Shown here one piece after another: positions 1-7,559 of a stretch of 16,494 bases of DNA (its first letter is position 1; the number at the start of each line of letters is the position of its first letter). The notes beneath the pieces were generated by a model. That model did no database searches. It saw nothing but the letters and a program-made list of their open reading frames with translations, and had not been told where the DNA came from. The stretch is from Clostridiales bacterium (GTDB lineage: Bacteria > Bacillota > Clostridia > Peptostreptococcales > Anaerovoracaceae). Location: contig DPKU01000187.1 of assembly GCA_003542355.1 (NCBI GenBank), forward strand, positions 1 to 16,494, in the 5' to 3' direction. Both the position numbers and the translations under genes were made by a program.

Positions 1-1
1 C

Positions 2-2224
2 AAGAACAGCATCAAGATCATCGGTCAGACCACCGATATGTATACCCAGGCATACTTTGCCTACGACGCCAAAAAATCCGGCGGCGTCACTCAATCCCAC
101 CTGCGTTTTGGCAAGGACCCTATCCGCTCGCCTTATTATGTGAGCCGGGCCGATTTCGTGGCCTGTCATGCGCCTTCCTATGTGGACAAGTACGACCTGG
201 CCAAAGACCTCAAGGATGGCGGGATCTTCCTGCTCAACTGCCCCTGGAAGGCCGAAGAACTGGAAGAGAAGCTGCCGGCAGAGCTGAAAAGGGGGCTGGC
301 CGCAAAAAATGCGCGCTTCTACATCATCGACGCCCTCGGCATCGCTTCGGGTCTGGGTCTGGGCGGCCGGACCAACTCTGTCCTACAGTCCGCATTCTTT
401 AAGCTGGTGGATGTGATCCCTCTGGATATTGCGCTGGAAGAGATGAAAAAAGCCGTGCGAAAGACCTATTCAAAAAAAGGAAAGAAAGTCGTGGAGATGA
501 ACGTGGCCGCCATCGACGCCGGCATCGACGGGCTGATCGAAGTGAAGGTCCCTGTCTCTTGGAAAAACGCCAAGGATGCGCCGGTCGATCTGTCGCATTT
601 GCCGGAATTTGTCCGGGAGGTGGTGATTCCCATGAATCGCCAGGAAGGAGACGACGTCCCTGTGTCCATGTATGGTCGTTTCAATATTCCTGACGGCACA
701 TTCCCTTCGGGCATGACAAAATATGAAAAGCGCGGTGTGGCCGTTTCGGTCCCCCGCTGGAATATCGACAATTGCATCCATTGCAACCAGTGCGCTCTGG
801 TCTGCCCCCATGCAGCCATCCGGCCGATCCTGATCGACGCAGAAGAAAAGAAAAATGCGCCGGCAGGCTTTGAGACGAAAAAAGCGCTGGGCAAAGGGCT
901 GGAAAACTATGCGTTCAGGATCCAGGTGTCGCCCTACGACTGTACCGGCTGCGGAAGCTGCGCGGAGGTCTGTCCGGCGAAAAACAAGGCTCTGGAAATG
1001 AGGCCCTTGGAAGAAGAACTCCGTCAGCACGAAAACTGGACCTTCGCTGTGGATGATGTGCGCATCAAAGCGGATGCCGTCAAGGATACCAGCGTCAAGC
1101 ACAGTCAGTTTGCCCAGCCGTTGTTCGAATTCTCCGGCGCCTGCGCAGGCTGCGGCGAAACGCCCTACATCAAACTGGCGACCCAGCTGTTCGGCGACAG
1201 GATGTATATCGCCAACGCCTCGGGCTGCTCTTCGGCTTACGGCGGCAGCCCGCCTTCCATTCCTTATGCCATCAACAAAGAAGGAGAGGGCCCTGCCTGG
1301 GCGATGTCTCTGTTCGAGGACAATGCGGAATATGCCTATGGCATGCTGCTGGGCTCCGAAAAGGTGCGCAGCACCATCGCCGACAAAGCCGGCGCCCTGA
1401 TGGGAACATCGGCAGAGGAAGCGATCAAAGCATACCTGGAAGGACGGAACGACTCCGTGCATACCAGAGCGGTCTCTTCGGCGCTGATCACAGCGCTAGA
1501 AGCCTTTGAACCTGCAAATAACATTCAGAAAGAAGCCCGGAACTTTATTCTGACCCATCGCGATTATCTTCGGAAGAAATCCTACTGGGCCTTTGGCGGA
1601 GATGGCTGGGCCTACGACATCGGATATGGCGGGCTGGACCACGTGTTGGCTTCAGGGCAGAACATCAACGTCCTGGTGCTGGATACGGAAGTGTATTCCA
1701 ACACCGGCGGGCAATCCTCCAAGGCCACGGCTGCCGGTGCCGTAGCGAAGTTTGCGGCAGACGGCAAGAAGACCAAGAAAAAGGATCTGGGCATGATGGC
1801 CATGAGCTATGGATATGTCTACGTGGCCCAGGTGGCCATGGGCTATGACCAGAATCAGGTGCTGGCCGCCATGCGGGAAGCCGAAGCCTACGATGGACCC
1901 TCCCTGATCATCGCCTACTGTCCCTGTATCGAGCACGGACCCAAGTGTGGCATGGGGAAGAGTCAGCAGGAGATGAAGGATGCGGTGGAATCGGGGTACT
2001 GGCATCTGTATCGCTACAACCCTGAGTTGAAAAAAGAGGGAAAGAATCCTTTCCTGCTGGACTCAAAACAACCCACGAAGGAGCTGGTTTCTTTCCTGCG
2101 GGGAGAAAACCGCTACGCTTCTCTGGAGCGCACATTTCCCGAGCAGGCCGAGAGCCTGTTCGAGAAAGCCCGGACCGATGCGGAAGAGCGTCTGGCGAGT
2201 TACCAGAGGCTGGCAAAGGGCTGA
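2..2224 (+). CDS. nifJ: Pyruvate:ferredoxin (flavodoxin) oxidoreductase, C-terminal ~740 residues (5' partial)
   Basis: The reading frame is open from base 2, so the gene starts upstream; the family is usually close to 1,170 residues and about the last 740 are here. The enzyme oxidises pyruvate with CoA to acetyl-CoA and CO2 and passes electrons to ferredoxin or flavodoxin in the cytoplasm. The visible part begins in the segment around TDMYTQAYFAYDAKKSGGVT. It then has two [4Fe-4S] ferredoxin motifs (CIHCNQCALVCP and CTGCGSCAEVCP). The thiamine-diphosphate domain follows, with GACAGCGETPY carrying the proximal-cluster cysteines, the cofactor motif GGDGWAYDIGYGG and VYSNTGGQ. The C-terminal region CPCIEHGPKCGM...KSQQEMKDAV is typical of NifJ. 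The permease start lies 2 bases after the stop, implying one transcript. The ATG at base 38 is internal and not the true start. Identification is very secure. Confidence 0.97.
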   Translation, partial: KNSIKIIGQTTDMYTQAYFAYDAKKSGGVTQSHLRFGKDPIRSPYYVSRADFVACHAPSYVDKYDLAKDLKDGGIFLLNCPWKAEELEEKLPAELKRGLAAKNARFYIIDALGIASGLGLGGRTNSVLQSAFFKLVDVIPLDIALEEMKKAVRKTYSKKGKKVVEMNVAAIDAGIDGLIEVKVPVSWKNAKDAPVDLSHLPEFVREVVIPMNRQEGDDVPVSMYGRFNIPDGTFPSGMTKYEKRGVAVSVPRWNIDNCIHCNQCALVCPHAAIRPILIDAEEKKNAPAGFETKKALGKGLENYAFRIQVSPYDCTGCGSCAEVCPAKNKALEMRPLEEELRQHENWTFAVDDVRIKADAVKDTSVKHSQFAQPLFEFSGACAGCGETPYIKLATQLFGDRMYIANASGCSSAYGGSPPSIPYAINKEGEGPAWAMSLFEDNAEYAYGMLLGSEKVRSTIADKAGALMGTSAEEAIKAYLEGRNDSVHTRAVSSALITALEAFEPANNIQKEARNFILTHRDYLRKKSYWAFGGDGWAYDIGYGGLDHVLASGQNINVLVLDTEVYSNTGGQSSKATAAGAVAKFAADGKKTKKKDLGMMAMSYGYVYVAQVAMGYDQNQVLAAMREAEAYDGPSLIIAYCPCIEHGPKCGMGKSQQEMKDAVESGYWHLYRYNPELKKEGKNPFLLDSKQPTKELVSFLRGENRYASLERTFPEQAESLFEKARTDAEERLASYQRLAKG

Positions 2225-2226
2225 TC

Positions 2227-3204
2227 ATGGAAAACCTCAGGATATCATTTCAGATCATCATGCCCCTGTTTCTCTACATGCTGGTGGGCTATATCGCAAA
2301 AAAAAGGGGATTGCTGCCCAAAAGTCTCAACGATGGGATCAATCAGCTGATGTTTGCCATGTTCCTGCCGGTCCTGATGTTCAACACATTATATAAAGAT
2401 GACCTTTCAGGATTCGGCCAGGCGGCATTCATCCCCTATGCCATGGGCGGAACGGTGCTGAGTTTCCTGTTGCTGTTTACACTGTTCACATGGCTGGAAA
2501 AGAATCCGGCCAAGCGGGGCGCCCTGATTCAGGGCGCTTTCCGCGGCAATTCCATACTCTATGGCCTCCCCATCGCCTTGTCGATCTTCGGCGAAGGGAA
2601 TACGGCGGAGATCGCCATCGTACTGGCGGCGATCATACCGATCTACAATGTGCTGTCGGTTCTGGTCCTGGAGATCTGCGGCCAGGCGGCCGCTTCCGAC
2701 GATCCCAGGGTGAAGCTTTCCCTGGGATCAGTCAACTGGAAAACTGTTGCCCTCAGCATCGCCAAAAATCCGCTGATCCATGCGGTGATCCTGGGGATCC
2801 TGGCCAATCTTTCCGGCGTGGCTTTCCCCGTTTATGTGGAAAAAACCATGAGCGGCATCGCCGGTGTTGTGACGCCCATGGCCTTTGTAATGCTGGGCGC
2901 TGCTTTCAATCTGTCCTCTGCCATGGAAGACAAACGTTCGATTTTAGTGGCTTCGGCGATGAAACTGGTGGTCAATCCGATCATCTTCTTGCTCCTTCCG
3001 ATCCTCTGGGGATGGAACGGTCCTGTGCTGGGCGCGATCCTGATCTCCTTCGGCACACCAACTGCAGTGTCCTCGTTCCCTATGGCCAAAGCCATGGGCT
3101 GCGATTCAGATCTGGCCGGCGAGATCGTCGTCGTCACTTCCGCAGCATCGATCGTCACGATGTTTTTGTGGATATTTGTACTAAAGCAGATGATGCTGAT
3201 ATAA
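2227..3204 (+). CDS. AEC-family (auxin efflux carrier type) permease, possibly for malate
   Basis: A 325-residue integral membrane protein made almost wholly of hydrophobic segments, with about ten predicted by eye, as in the Mem_trans/AEC family. Typical features are the start IIMPLFLYMLVGYIAKKRG, the segment LMFAMFLPVLMFNTL, the internal repeat start NPLIHAVILGILANLSG and the C-terminal GTPTAVSSFPMAKAMGCDSD. Family members in bacteria export or import small organic acids; some act as malate or malonate carriers. Here it lies between nifJ (gap 2 bases) and a malic enzyme (gap 21 bases), so malate or a related dicarboxylate is the likely substrate. This substrate is inferred from neighbours, not from a diagnostic residue. 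No strong ribosome binding site precedes the ATG, which fits translational coupling to nifJ. Confidence 0.88.
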   Translation: MENLRISFQIIMPLFLYMLVGYIAKKRGLLPKSLNDGINQLMFAMFLPVLMFNTLYKDDLSGFGQAAFIPYAMGGTVLSFLLLFTLFTWLEKNPAKRGALIQGAFRGNSILYGLPIALSIFGEGNTAEIAIVLAAIIPIYNVLSVLVLEICGQAAASDDPRVKLSLGSVNWKTVALSIAKNPLIHAVILGILANLSGVAFPVYVEKTMSGIAGVVTPMAFVMLGAAFNLSSAMEDKRSILVASAMKLVVNPIIFLLLPILWGWNGPVLGAILISFGTPTAVSSFPMAKAMGCDSDLAGEIVVVTSAASIVTMFLWIFVLKQMMLI

Positions 3205-3225
3205 TGCAATAAAGGAGAAAACATC

Positions 3226-4398
3226 ATGGACTATCGAAAAGAATCTCTCCGGCTTCACGGAGAATGGAAAGGCAAGATCGAGGTGACGCCCACGGTGGAG
3301 GTCCGAAGTAATGAGGATCTGGCGCTGGCGTATACGCCTGGCGTGGCGGAGCCCTGTCTGGAGATCCAAAAGGATGTGGACAACAGTTATCTGTACACCA
3401 GACGGCACAATCTGTGCCTGGTGGTGACCGACGGCTCTGCGGTGCTGGGCCTGGGGGACATCGGACCGGAAGCGGGCATGCCTGTTATGGAAGGGAAATG
3501 CGTACTTTTCAAGGCCTTCGGCGATGTGGATGCATTTCCACTTTGCATCCGGAGCCACAATGTGGACCGAATCGTGGAAACCATCGCCCTGATCGCCGGA
3601 AGCTTTGGCGGCATCAACCTGGAAGATATCTCTGCGCCCCGATGCTTCGAAATTGAGGAAAAACTTCAGGAGCAGGTGGATATTCCGGTCTTTCACGATG
3701 ACCAGCACGGTACGGCCATCATCACGCTGGCCGGGTTGCTCAATGCGCTGAAAGTGGTAAACAAAAAGAAAGAAACGGTAAAAGTAGTGATCAGCGGCGC
3801 CGGTGCCGCAGCGCTTTCCATCGCAGATCTTTTGCTGGCGGAAGGGTTTACCGATCTGGTGCTCTGCGACAGCAAGGGCGCCATGTACGACGGACGCAAG
3901 GGACTCAATCTGTACAAGCAGGCAATGGCGGAACGGACGAACCGCCAGCGGCTGCAGGGGAGCCTGTTTGATGTGCTGGAAGGGGCGGACGTCTTTATTG
4001 GCGTGTCCGCGCCCGGTATCCTGACCCGGGACGGCGTTCGCAGAATGAATCCGGGCGCGGTGGTGTTTGCCTGTGCCAATCCGGTGCCGGAGATCGATCC
4101 GCAGGAAGCCCGCGCCGGCGGTGCGGTTGTCGTCGCCACAGGGCGAAGCGACTATCCGAATCAGATCAACAATGTCCTGGCCTTTCCCGGTGTGTTCCGC
4201 GGCGCCTTTGATGTTCGGGCCAGCCGGATCAATCAGGAAATGAAGCTGGCCGCTGCGTATGCGCTGGCCGGACTGGTCTCTCCGGAAGAGCTTTCCTCAG
4301 AACGGATCATTCCCGAGGCCTTCGATCCCCGGGTGGGCAAAGCAGTAGCGGCAGCTGTGGCCGAGGCGGCCAGAGCATCGGGCGTGGCCCGGATATAA
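3226..4398 (+). CDS. NAD(P)-dependent malic enzyme (oxaloacetate-decarboxylating malate dehydrogenase)
   Basis: A 390-residue cytoplasmic enzyme converting malate to pyruvate and CO2 with reduction of NAD(P)+. The length fits the short bacterial malic enzymes without the phosphotransacetylase-like C-terminal domain. The catalytic tyrosine is in LAYTPGVAEPC (Y37), and the catalytic lysine in MEGKCVLFKAFGDVDAF (K91). The metal-binding region covers GGINLEDISAPRCFEIEEKL and HDDQHGTAI. The Rossmann nucleotide-binding motif is VVISGAGAAALS (about residues 185-196). The start is supported by AAAGGAG a few bases before ATG. Placed after the AEC permease and nifJ, it could feed pyruvate from imported malate to acetyl-CoA formation. 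Cofactor preference (NAD or NADP) cannot be read by eye. The next gene starts 10 bases later. Confidence 0.95.
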   Translation: MDYRKESLRLHGEWKGKIEVTPTVEVRSNEDLALAYTPGVAEPCLEIQKDVDNSYLYTRRHNLCLVVTDGSAVLGLGDIGPEAGMPVMEGKCVLFKAFGDVDAFPLCIRSHNVDRIVETIALIAGSFGGINLEDISAPRCFEIEEKLQEQVDIPVFHDDQHGTAIITLAGLLNALKVVNKKKETVKVVISGAGAAALSIADLLLAEGFTDLVLCDSKGAMYDGRKGLNLYKQAMAERTNRQRLQGSLFDVLEGADVFIGVSAPGILTRDGVRRMNPGAVVFACANPVPEIDPQEARAGGAVVVATGRSDYPNQINNVLAFPGVFRGAFDVRASRINQEMKLAAAYALAGLVSPEELSSERIIPEAFDPRVGKAVAAAVAEAARASGVARI

Positions 4399-4408
4399 AG
4401 GAGGATTT

Positions 4409-5017
4409 ATGATGAAAAAAGACGACATTAATGTGAAGGACATGATCTTCACCGGCCTGTGGATCGCTGTGGTCACGGTGGTCACCATGTCGGTGGTGAT
4501 CCCGATCCCCCTGACACAAGGATATGTGAATCTGGGAGACGCAGCAGTTTTTCTAGGCGCCTTTCTGCTGGGCCGAAAGAACGGCGCCATCGCAGCGGGC
4601 CTGGGGTCGGGCCTGGCGGATCTCTTGCTGAGCTATGCTTCTTTTGCGCCTTTTACCCTGGTGATCAAAGCCGCAATGGCGTTTATTTTTGGAAGCTTCC
4701 TGGTCCTGTCGGCCGGAAAGGTGAAACCGGAAAGCAAAAAGATCCCGTTCTCCAGAGTCCTGGGCATCGCTTTGGCGACGCTCCTGATGGCAGGAGGCTA
4801 TTACTTTGCTGAATGGATATTGACGGGGAACAAAGTAGCTCCCATCGTATCGATCCCCTGGAACATTCTTCAGGGATCCATCGGCGGCGCGCTTGCGCTG
4901 CTTCTGATGGTGGCCATGAGCAGCATCCGGATGCCGGCGCATCAGAGCAAAGGCGGCGGAACGACGGTCGAACCAACGCAGACTGCTGCTGAAGAGATCA
5001 AAGAGGAGATCGAATGA
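4409..5017 (+). CDS. ECF transporter S component, probably for a cobalamin precursor
   Basis: A 202-residue membrane protein with about six hydrophobic segments. It has the layout of ECF S components: VNLGDAAVFLGAFLLGRKNG near the first helices, GLGSGLADLLLSYASFAPFT, and the late segment WNILQGSIGGALALLL. S components bind a vitamin and work with a shared ECF energising module (EcfA, EcfA', EcfT), which is not in this window. AAAGGAGG precedes the ATG; a second ATG follows at once, so the start could be one codon later. The gene overlaps cobT by 4 bases (ATGA), so a role in B12 metabolism is very likely. Candidates are alpha-ribazole/dimethylbenzimidazole uptake (CblT type) or cobinamide/cobalamin uptake (CbrT type). 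A polar, acidic tail of about 30 residues follows the last helix. Confidence 0.88.
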   Translation: MMKKDDINVKDMIFTGLWIAVVTVVTMSVVIPIPLTQGYVNLGDAAVFLGAFLLGRKNGAIAAGLGSGLADLLLSYASFAPFTLVIKAAMAFIFGSFLVLSAGKVKPESKKIPFSRVLGIALATLLMAGGYYFAEWILTGNKVAPIVSIPWNILQGSIGGALALLLMVAMSSIRMPAHQSKGGGTTVEPTQTAAEEIKEEIE

Positions 5018-6090
5018 ACTTGCAAGAGATCATTAGCCAAATCGTTCCCGCAGACCGAGAGGCCATGGAACAGGCCAGCGCCCACAACGACAATCTGCTG
5101 AAACCCCTGGGCAGTCTAGGTCGGCTGGAAAAGATCGCCATTCGCATGGCCGGCATCACCGGGCAGGTATGCAACCGGGCGGAAAAGCGATGCCTGATCG
5201 TGATGGCCGCCGACAACGGCGTCTGCGAGGAAGGCGTGGCCGGGACCCCCCAGGACATGACGAGATGGCACATTGCCAACATTGCCGGTGGCGTGTCGGG
5301 CGTCGGTGTGCTGGCGCGGTACGCTCATGCGGATCTGAAGGTAGTAGACATCGGTATCAAGGGAGATCCGGAATGCGCGCTTGTCCTCCCCCGCAAAATC
5401 CGCAGCGGCACGGCCAATTTTGCCCGGGAACCTGCCATGAACCGGCAGGAGGCAGAAGAAGCCATACTGGTTGGTGTGGAGCTGGTGCGGGAAGCCAAAG
5501 AAGAAGGATATGAGATCCTGGGCACCGGGGAGATGGGCATCGGCAACACCAGCACAACCAGCGCCTGCGTCATGGCGTTGACGGGCCTGTCCGCCGACGA
5601 GGCTGTGGGCAAGGGCGGCGGACTCACCGACCAGGGGCTGGACCATAAAAAAGAAGTGATTCGCACAGCGCTTGCGCTCCATAAACCGGATTCCGACGAC
5701 CCCATGGATGTGCTGTCAAAGGTGGGTGGATTGGATATCGCCGGCCTGGCAGGGTGCTATTTGGGTGCGGCCCGTTACCGGCTGCCCATCGTGATCGATG
5801 GTGCCATCTCTGCCCTTGCAGCCCTGATCGCCTATCGGTTGGCCCCGGCTTCGGCAGACTTTATGTTTGCATCGCACCGGTCCGAAGAACCTTCCTATGG
5901 ACGGATCGTTCGAGAACTGGGACTGGCCCCCTGCATCGACCTGGACATGCGCTTGGGCGAGGGCACAGGCTGCGCTCTGGCCTTCCCCATCATCGGCGCC
6001 GCTTGCAGTATGCTGTCGAATATGCACACGTTTGCGCAGGCCCAGCTGGATCAGAATTATCGCATCGATATCCGGGAAGGCCAGTCATGA
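5014..6090 (+). CDS. cobT: Nicotinate-nucleotide--dimethylbenzimidazole phosphoribosyltransferase
   Basis: A 358-residue cytoplasmic enzyme that transfers ribose phosphate from nicotinate mononucleotide to 5,6-dimethylbenzimidazole, giving alpha-ribazole phosphate for the lower ligand of cobalamin. The base-binding region PLGSLGRLE is at about residues 31-39 and AADNGVCEEGV follows. GEMGIGNTSTTSA is the conserved glycine-rich phosphate region. The catalytic glutamate is in RLGEGTGCALAFP (E316, matching E317 of the Salmonella enzyme). Length is normal for the family. The ATG overlaps the stop of the S component gene by 4 bases, and its own stop overlaps cobU by 4 bases, so the genes are translationally coupled. 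Confidence 0.97.
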   Translation: MNLQEIISQIVPADREAMEQASAHNDNLLKPLGSLGRLEKIAIRMAGITGQVCNRAEKRCLIVMAADNGVCEEGVAGTPQDMTRWHIANIAGGVSGVGVLARYAHADLKVVDIGIKGDPECALVLPRKIRSGTANFAREPAMNRQEAEEAILVGVELVREAKEEGYEILGTGEMGIGNTSTTSACVMALTGLSADEAVGKGGGLTDQGLDHKKEVIRTALALHKPDSDDPMDVLSKVGGLDIAGLAGCYLGAARYRLPIVIDGAISALAALIAYRLAPASADFMFASHRSEEPSYGRIVRELGLAPCIDLDMRLGEGTGCALAFPIIGAACSMLSNMHTFAQAQLDQNYRIDIREGQS

Positions 6091-6659
6091 GTACCGTCAC
6101 GCTGATCACCGGGGGAGCCAGAAGCGGAAAGAGTGCTTTTGGAGAAGAACTGGCCCTTCGGCTGGGCGGTCTTGGGGTGCTGTACGTGGCGACGGCAGTG
6201 GCTACCGATCCGGAAATGGAGCGGCGGATCCGCGCACATCAAGAAAGGCGTCCGGCAGAATGGACTACAGAAGAACGGGCGGAAGGATTTGCTTCCCTTG
6301 ACACTTCCGAATACTTTCGAAAAGCCAGCGCCATCCTTCTGGATTGTGTCGGATTTGCGCTGAACAGCGCTTTGTACCACAGACTGTCCGACTGGGATCG
6401 TCCTGATGCAGCGGAGATGCAGAGCGTAGAAGAAGCCGTGTCCCGGGACCTTCGGGATCTGATTTCTCTGTGCAGGGAAACGGGCAAAGAGCTGATCCTT
6501 ATCACCAACGAAGTGGGTGACGGTTTGGTCCCGGAAGCTGCAGTATCCAGGATGTACCGGGATGCCTTGGGTCGGATCAATTGTCTGGTGGCGTCTCTTG
6601 CCGACCGGGTCGTGCTCATGACCTGCGGGCTGCCCTTGGAGCTGAAGGAGCCGCAATGA
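6087..6659 (+). CDS. cobU: Bifunctional adenosylcobinamide kinase / adenosylcobinamide-phosphate guanylyltransferase
   Basis: A 190-residue protein. It phosphorylates adenosylcobinamide and then transfers GMP to give adenosylcobinamide-GDP, the partner of CobT's product. The P-loop GGARSGKS is at residues 9-16. The histidine that carries the GMP intermediate is in RIRAHQERRPAEW (H51). TNEVGDGLVPE is the conserved late motif of the family. The frame is open far upstream inside cobT, but the P-loop strand must start near MSTVTLITGG, so the ATG at 6087, overlapping the cobT stop by 4 bases, is the true start. Its stop overlaps cobS in the same way. Length matches the family. Confidence 0.96.
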   Translation: MSTVTLITGGARSGKSAFGEELALRLGGLGVLYVATAVATDPEMERRIRAHQERRPAEWTTEERAEGFASLDTSEYFRKASAILLDCVGFALNSALYHRLSDWDRPDAAEMQSVEEAVSRDLRDLISLCRETGKELILITNEVGDGLVPEAAVSRMYRDALGRINCLVASLADRVVLMTCGLPLELKEPQ

Positions 6660-7387
6660 GATCTTTTTTCCTGATGCTGGCATTTTTTACGCGCTTGCCG
6701 GTGCCTCGCATCCTCTATTCGGAAGAGCGATATATCCGTGGTATCCCGCTCCTTCCCTTGGTGGGCGCGGTGACCGGTGCCATTCTCTACGGAGCATCCT
6801 TTGCCCGGCCGTATCTGTCCGGGGCACTTTATGGAGTGCTTCTTTTCCTATTGTATCTGCTCATCACCGGCGGGCTCCATCTGGATGGTTTGGCAGACAG
6901 CTGCGATGCCCTGTTTAGCGGGCGGGACCGGGAAACCATGCTGGAAATCATGAAGGACAGCCGCAGCGGCAGCTTTGGCGTGCTTGGGTTGATCGTTGCG
7001 GCGGCATTTTATCTGGTGCTCCTGCCGGAAGCTTCGCCGGCGGCGCTTTTTTTCTTTCCGGTGATCGGCAAGTGCACACCCTCCATCGCTGTCAATCTCT
7101 CCCCCTATATCCGGCCCGAAGGGATGGCTCGCCTGTTTGCGGCGCACTGTTCCCGTTTCTCCGCAGTCCTCGGCGCCGGGCTCGTGTTTTTGGCGGCAGG
7201 CATGATAGATCGGACACTGCTGCTTCCGGCGATATGCTCACTGCTCTTTGCCGCGGCGCTCACACTGAGAATCCAGCGGGTGCTGGGCGGGATCACCGGC
7301 GATATTTTAGGCCTGCTCTGCGAAGCCTCCCAGATCGCTTTTCTGGTCTTTATACCTGTTTTCGAGACGATTTCCAAAATATTTTAA
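6656..7387 (+). CDS. cobS: Adenosylcobinamide-GDP ribazoletransferase (cobalamin synthase)
   Basis: A 243-residue integral membrane enzyme that joins adenosylcobinamide-GDP with alpha-ribazole (phosphate), the final assembly step of cobalamin. Conserved signatures are FFTRLPVP near the N-terminus, GGLHLDGLADSCDALFSG with its acidic metal-binding residues, MKDSRSGSFGVLGL, and GGITGDILGLLCE near the C-terminus. Several hydrophobic helices lie between and after them. The start is the ATG overlapping the cobU stop by 4 bases; the longer open frame upstream lies inside cobU. It is the last gene of the run. I see no GC-rich hairpin with a T-run directly after it, so where the transcript ends is unclear. 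No cobC-type phosphatase gene is in the window. Confidence 0.96.
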   Translation: MRSFFLMLAFFTRLPVPRILYSEERYIRGIPLLPLVGAVTGAILYGASFARPYLSGALYGVLLFLLYLLITGGLHLDGLADSCDALFSGRDRETMLEIMKDSRSGSFGVLGLIVAAAFYLVLLPEASPAALFFFPVIGKCTPSIAVNLSPYIRPEGMARLFAAHCSRFSAVLGAGLVFLAAGMIDRTLLLPAICSLLFAAALTLRIQRVLGGITGDILGLLCEASQIAFLVFIPVFETISKIF

Positions 7388-7404
7388 AAGTAGTGGATTT
7401 TTTC

Positions 7405-7433
7405 TTGACAACACACGTTTGACAGAATATTCT
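7405..7433 (+). promoter_or_regulatory. Candidate sigma-A promoter before the pyrG remnant
   Basis: TTGACA (7405-7410), a 17-base spacer, then TATTCT (7428-7433). A second TTGACA lies at 7419-7424, with the weaker AT-rich TAAATA of 7442-7447 downstream of it. The -35 is perfect and the -10 matches four of six positions. It faces pyrG, about 130 bases from the start codon, leaving room for the structured leader. Confidence 0.55.
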
Positions 7434-7435
7434 GT
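7422..7435. promoter_or_regulatory. Perfect 14-base palindrome overlapping the promoter (candidate operator)
   Basis: ACAGAATATTCTGT is fully self-complementary and covers the -10 region of the proposed pyrG promoter and the end of the second TTGACA. Its position is that of a repressor operator. I do not recognise the consensus as that of a known regulator. Confidence 0.4.
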
Positions 7436-7452
7436 AGCATGTAAATAAATAG

Positions 7453-7531
7453 TGAAACACGTATCGGGCGGTCGTTGGAGGTGTAGACTCTGTATCCTAC
7501 ACTCTTCAAATGGCCGTTTTTGCGTGTTTCA
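7453..7531 (+). other. Nested long hairpin in the leader of the pyrG remnant
   Basis: Three nested pairings form one rod. The outer one is TGAAACACGTA (7453-7463) with TGCGTGTTTCA (7521-7531), 11 pairs including one G-U. The middle one is CGGTC (7469-7473) with GGCCG (7512-7516). The inner hairpin is GTGTAG (7481-7486) with CTACAC (7497-7502) around a 10-base loop. The 3' side is followed by an A-run, not a T-run, so it is not a normal terminator for this strand. It ends about 15 bases before the AAAGGAGG ribosome binding site, so it may be a regulatory leader. It does not match a riboswitch class that I can recognise. Confidence 0.45.
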
Positions 7532-7559
7532 AAAAAATCAGCCAAAGGAGGCGATTACG

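Noticed and set aside
470..1462. Long open frame of 330 codons on the - strand
   Set aside because: It lies opposite nifJ, whose motifs are unmistakable; the antisense translation shows no domain and is a GC-driven shadow. The same holds for the long - strand frames opposite cobT (5116-5682), pyrG (8077-8517) and the phosphate transporter (13939-14688).
4399..4408. Cobalamin riboswitch before the B12 genes
   Set aside because: Only 10 bases separate the malic enzyme stop and the S component start; there is no room for the element and no B12-box-like stretch was seen.
5754..6086. Upstream extension of the cobU frame inside cobT
   Set aside because: The extra residues have no family similarity; the P-loop domain starts at the ATG at 6087, which overlaps the cobT stop in the usual way.
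7374..7404. Terminator after cobS
   Set aside because: The AAAATATTTT palindrome and T-rich stretch have no GC stem, so I do not call an intrinsic terminator.
7452..7559. Coding sequence upstream of the pyrG ATG in the same frame
   Set aside because: CTP synthase begins with the MxxYIFVT segment; the upstream part is the structured leader, and AAAGGAGG precedes the ATG at 7560.
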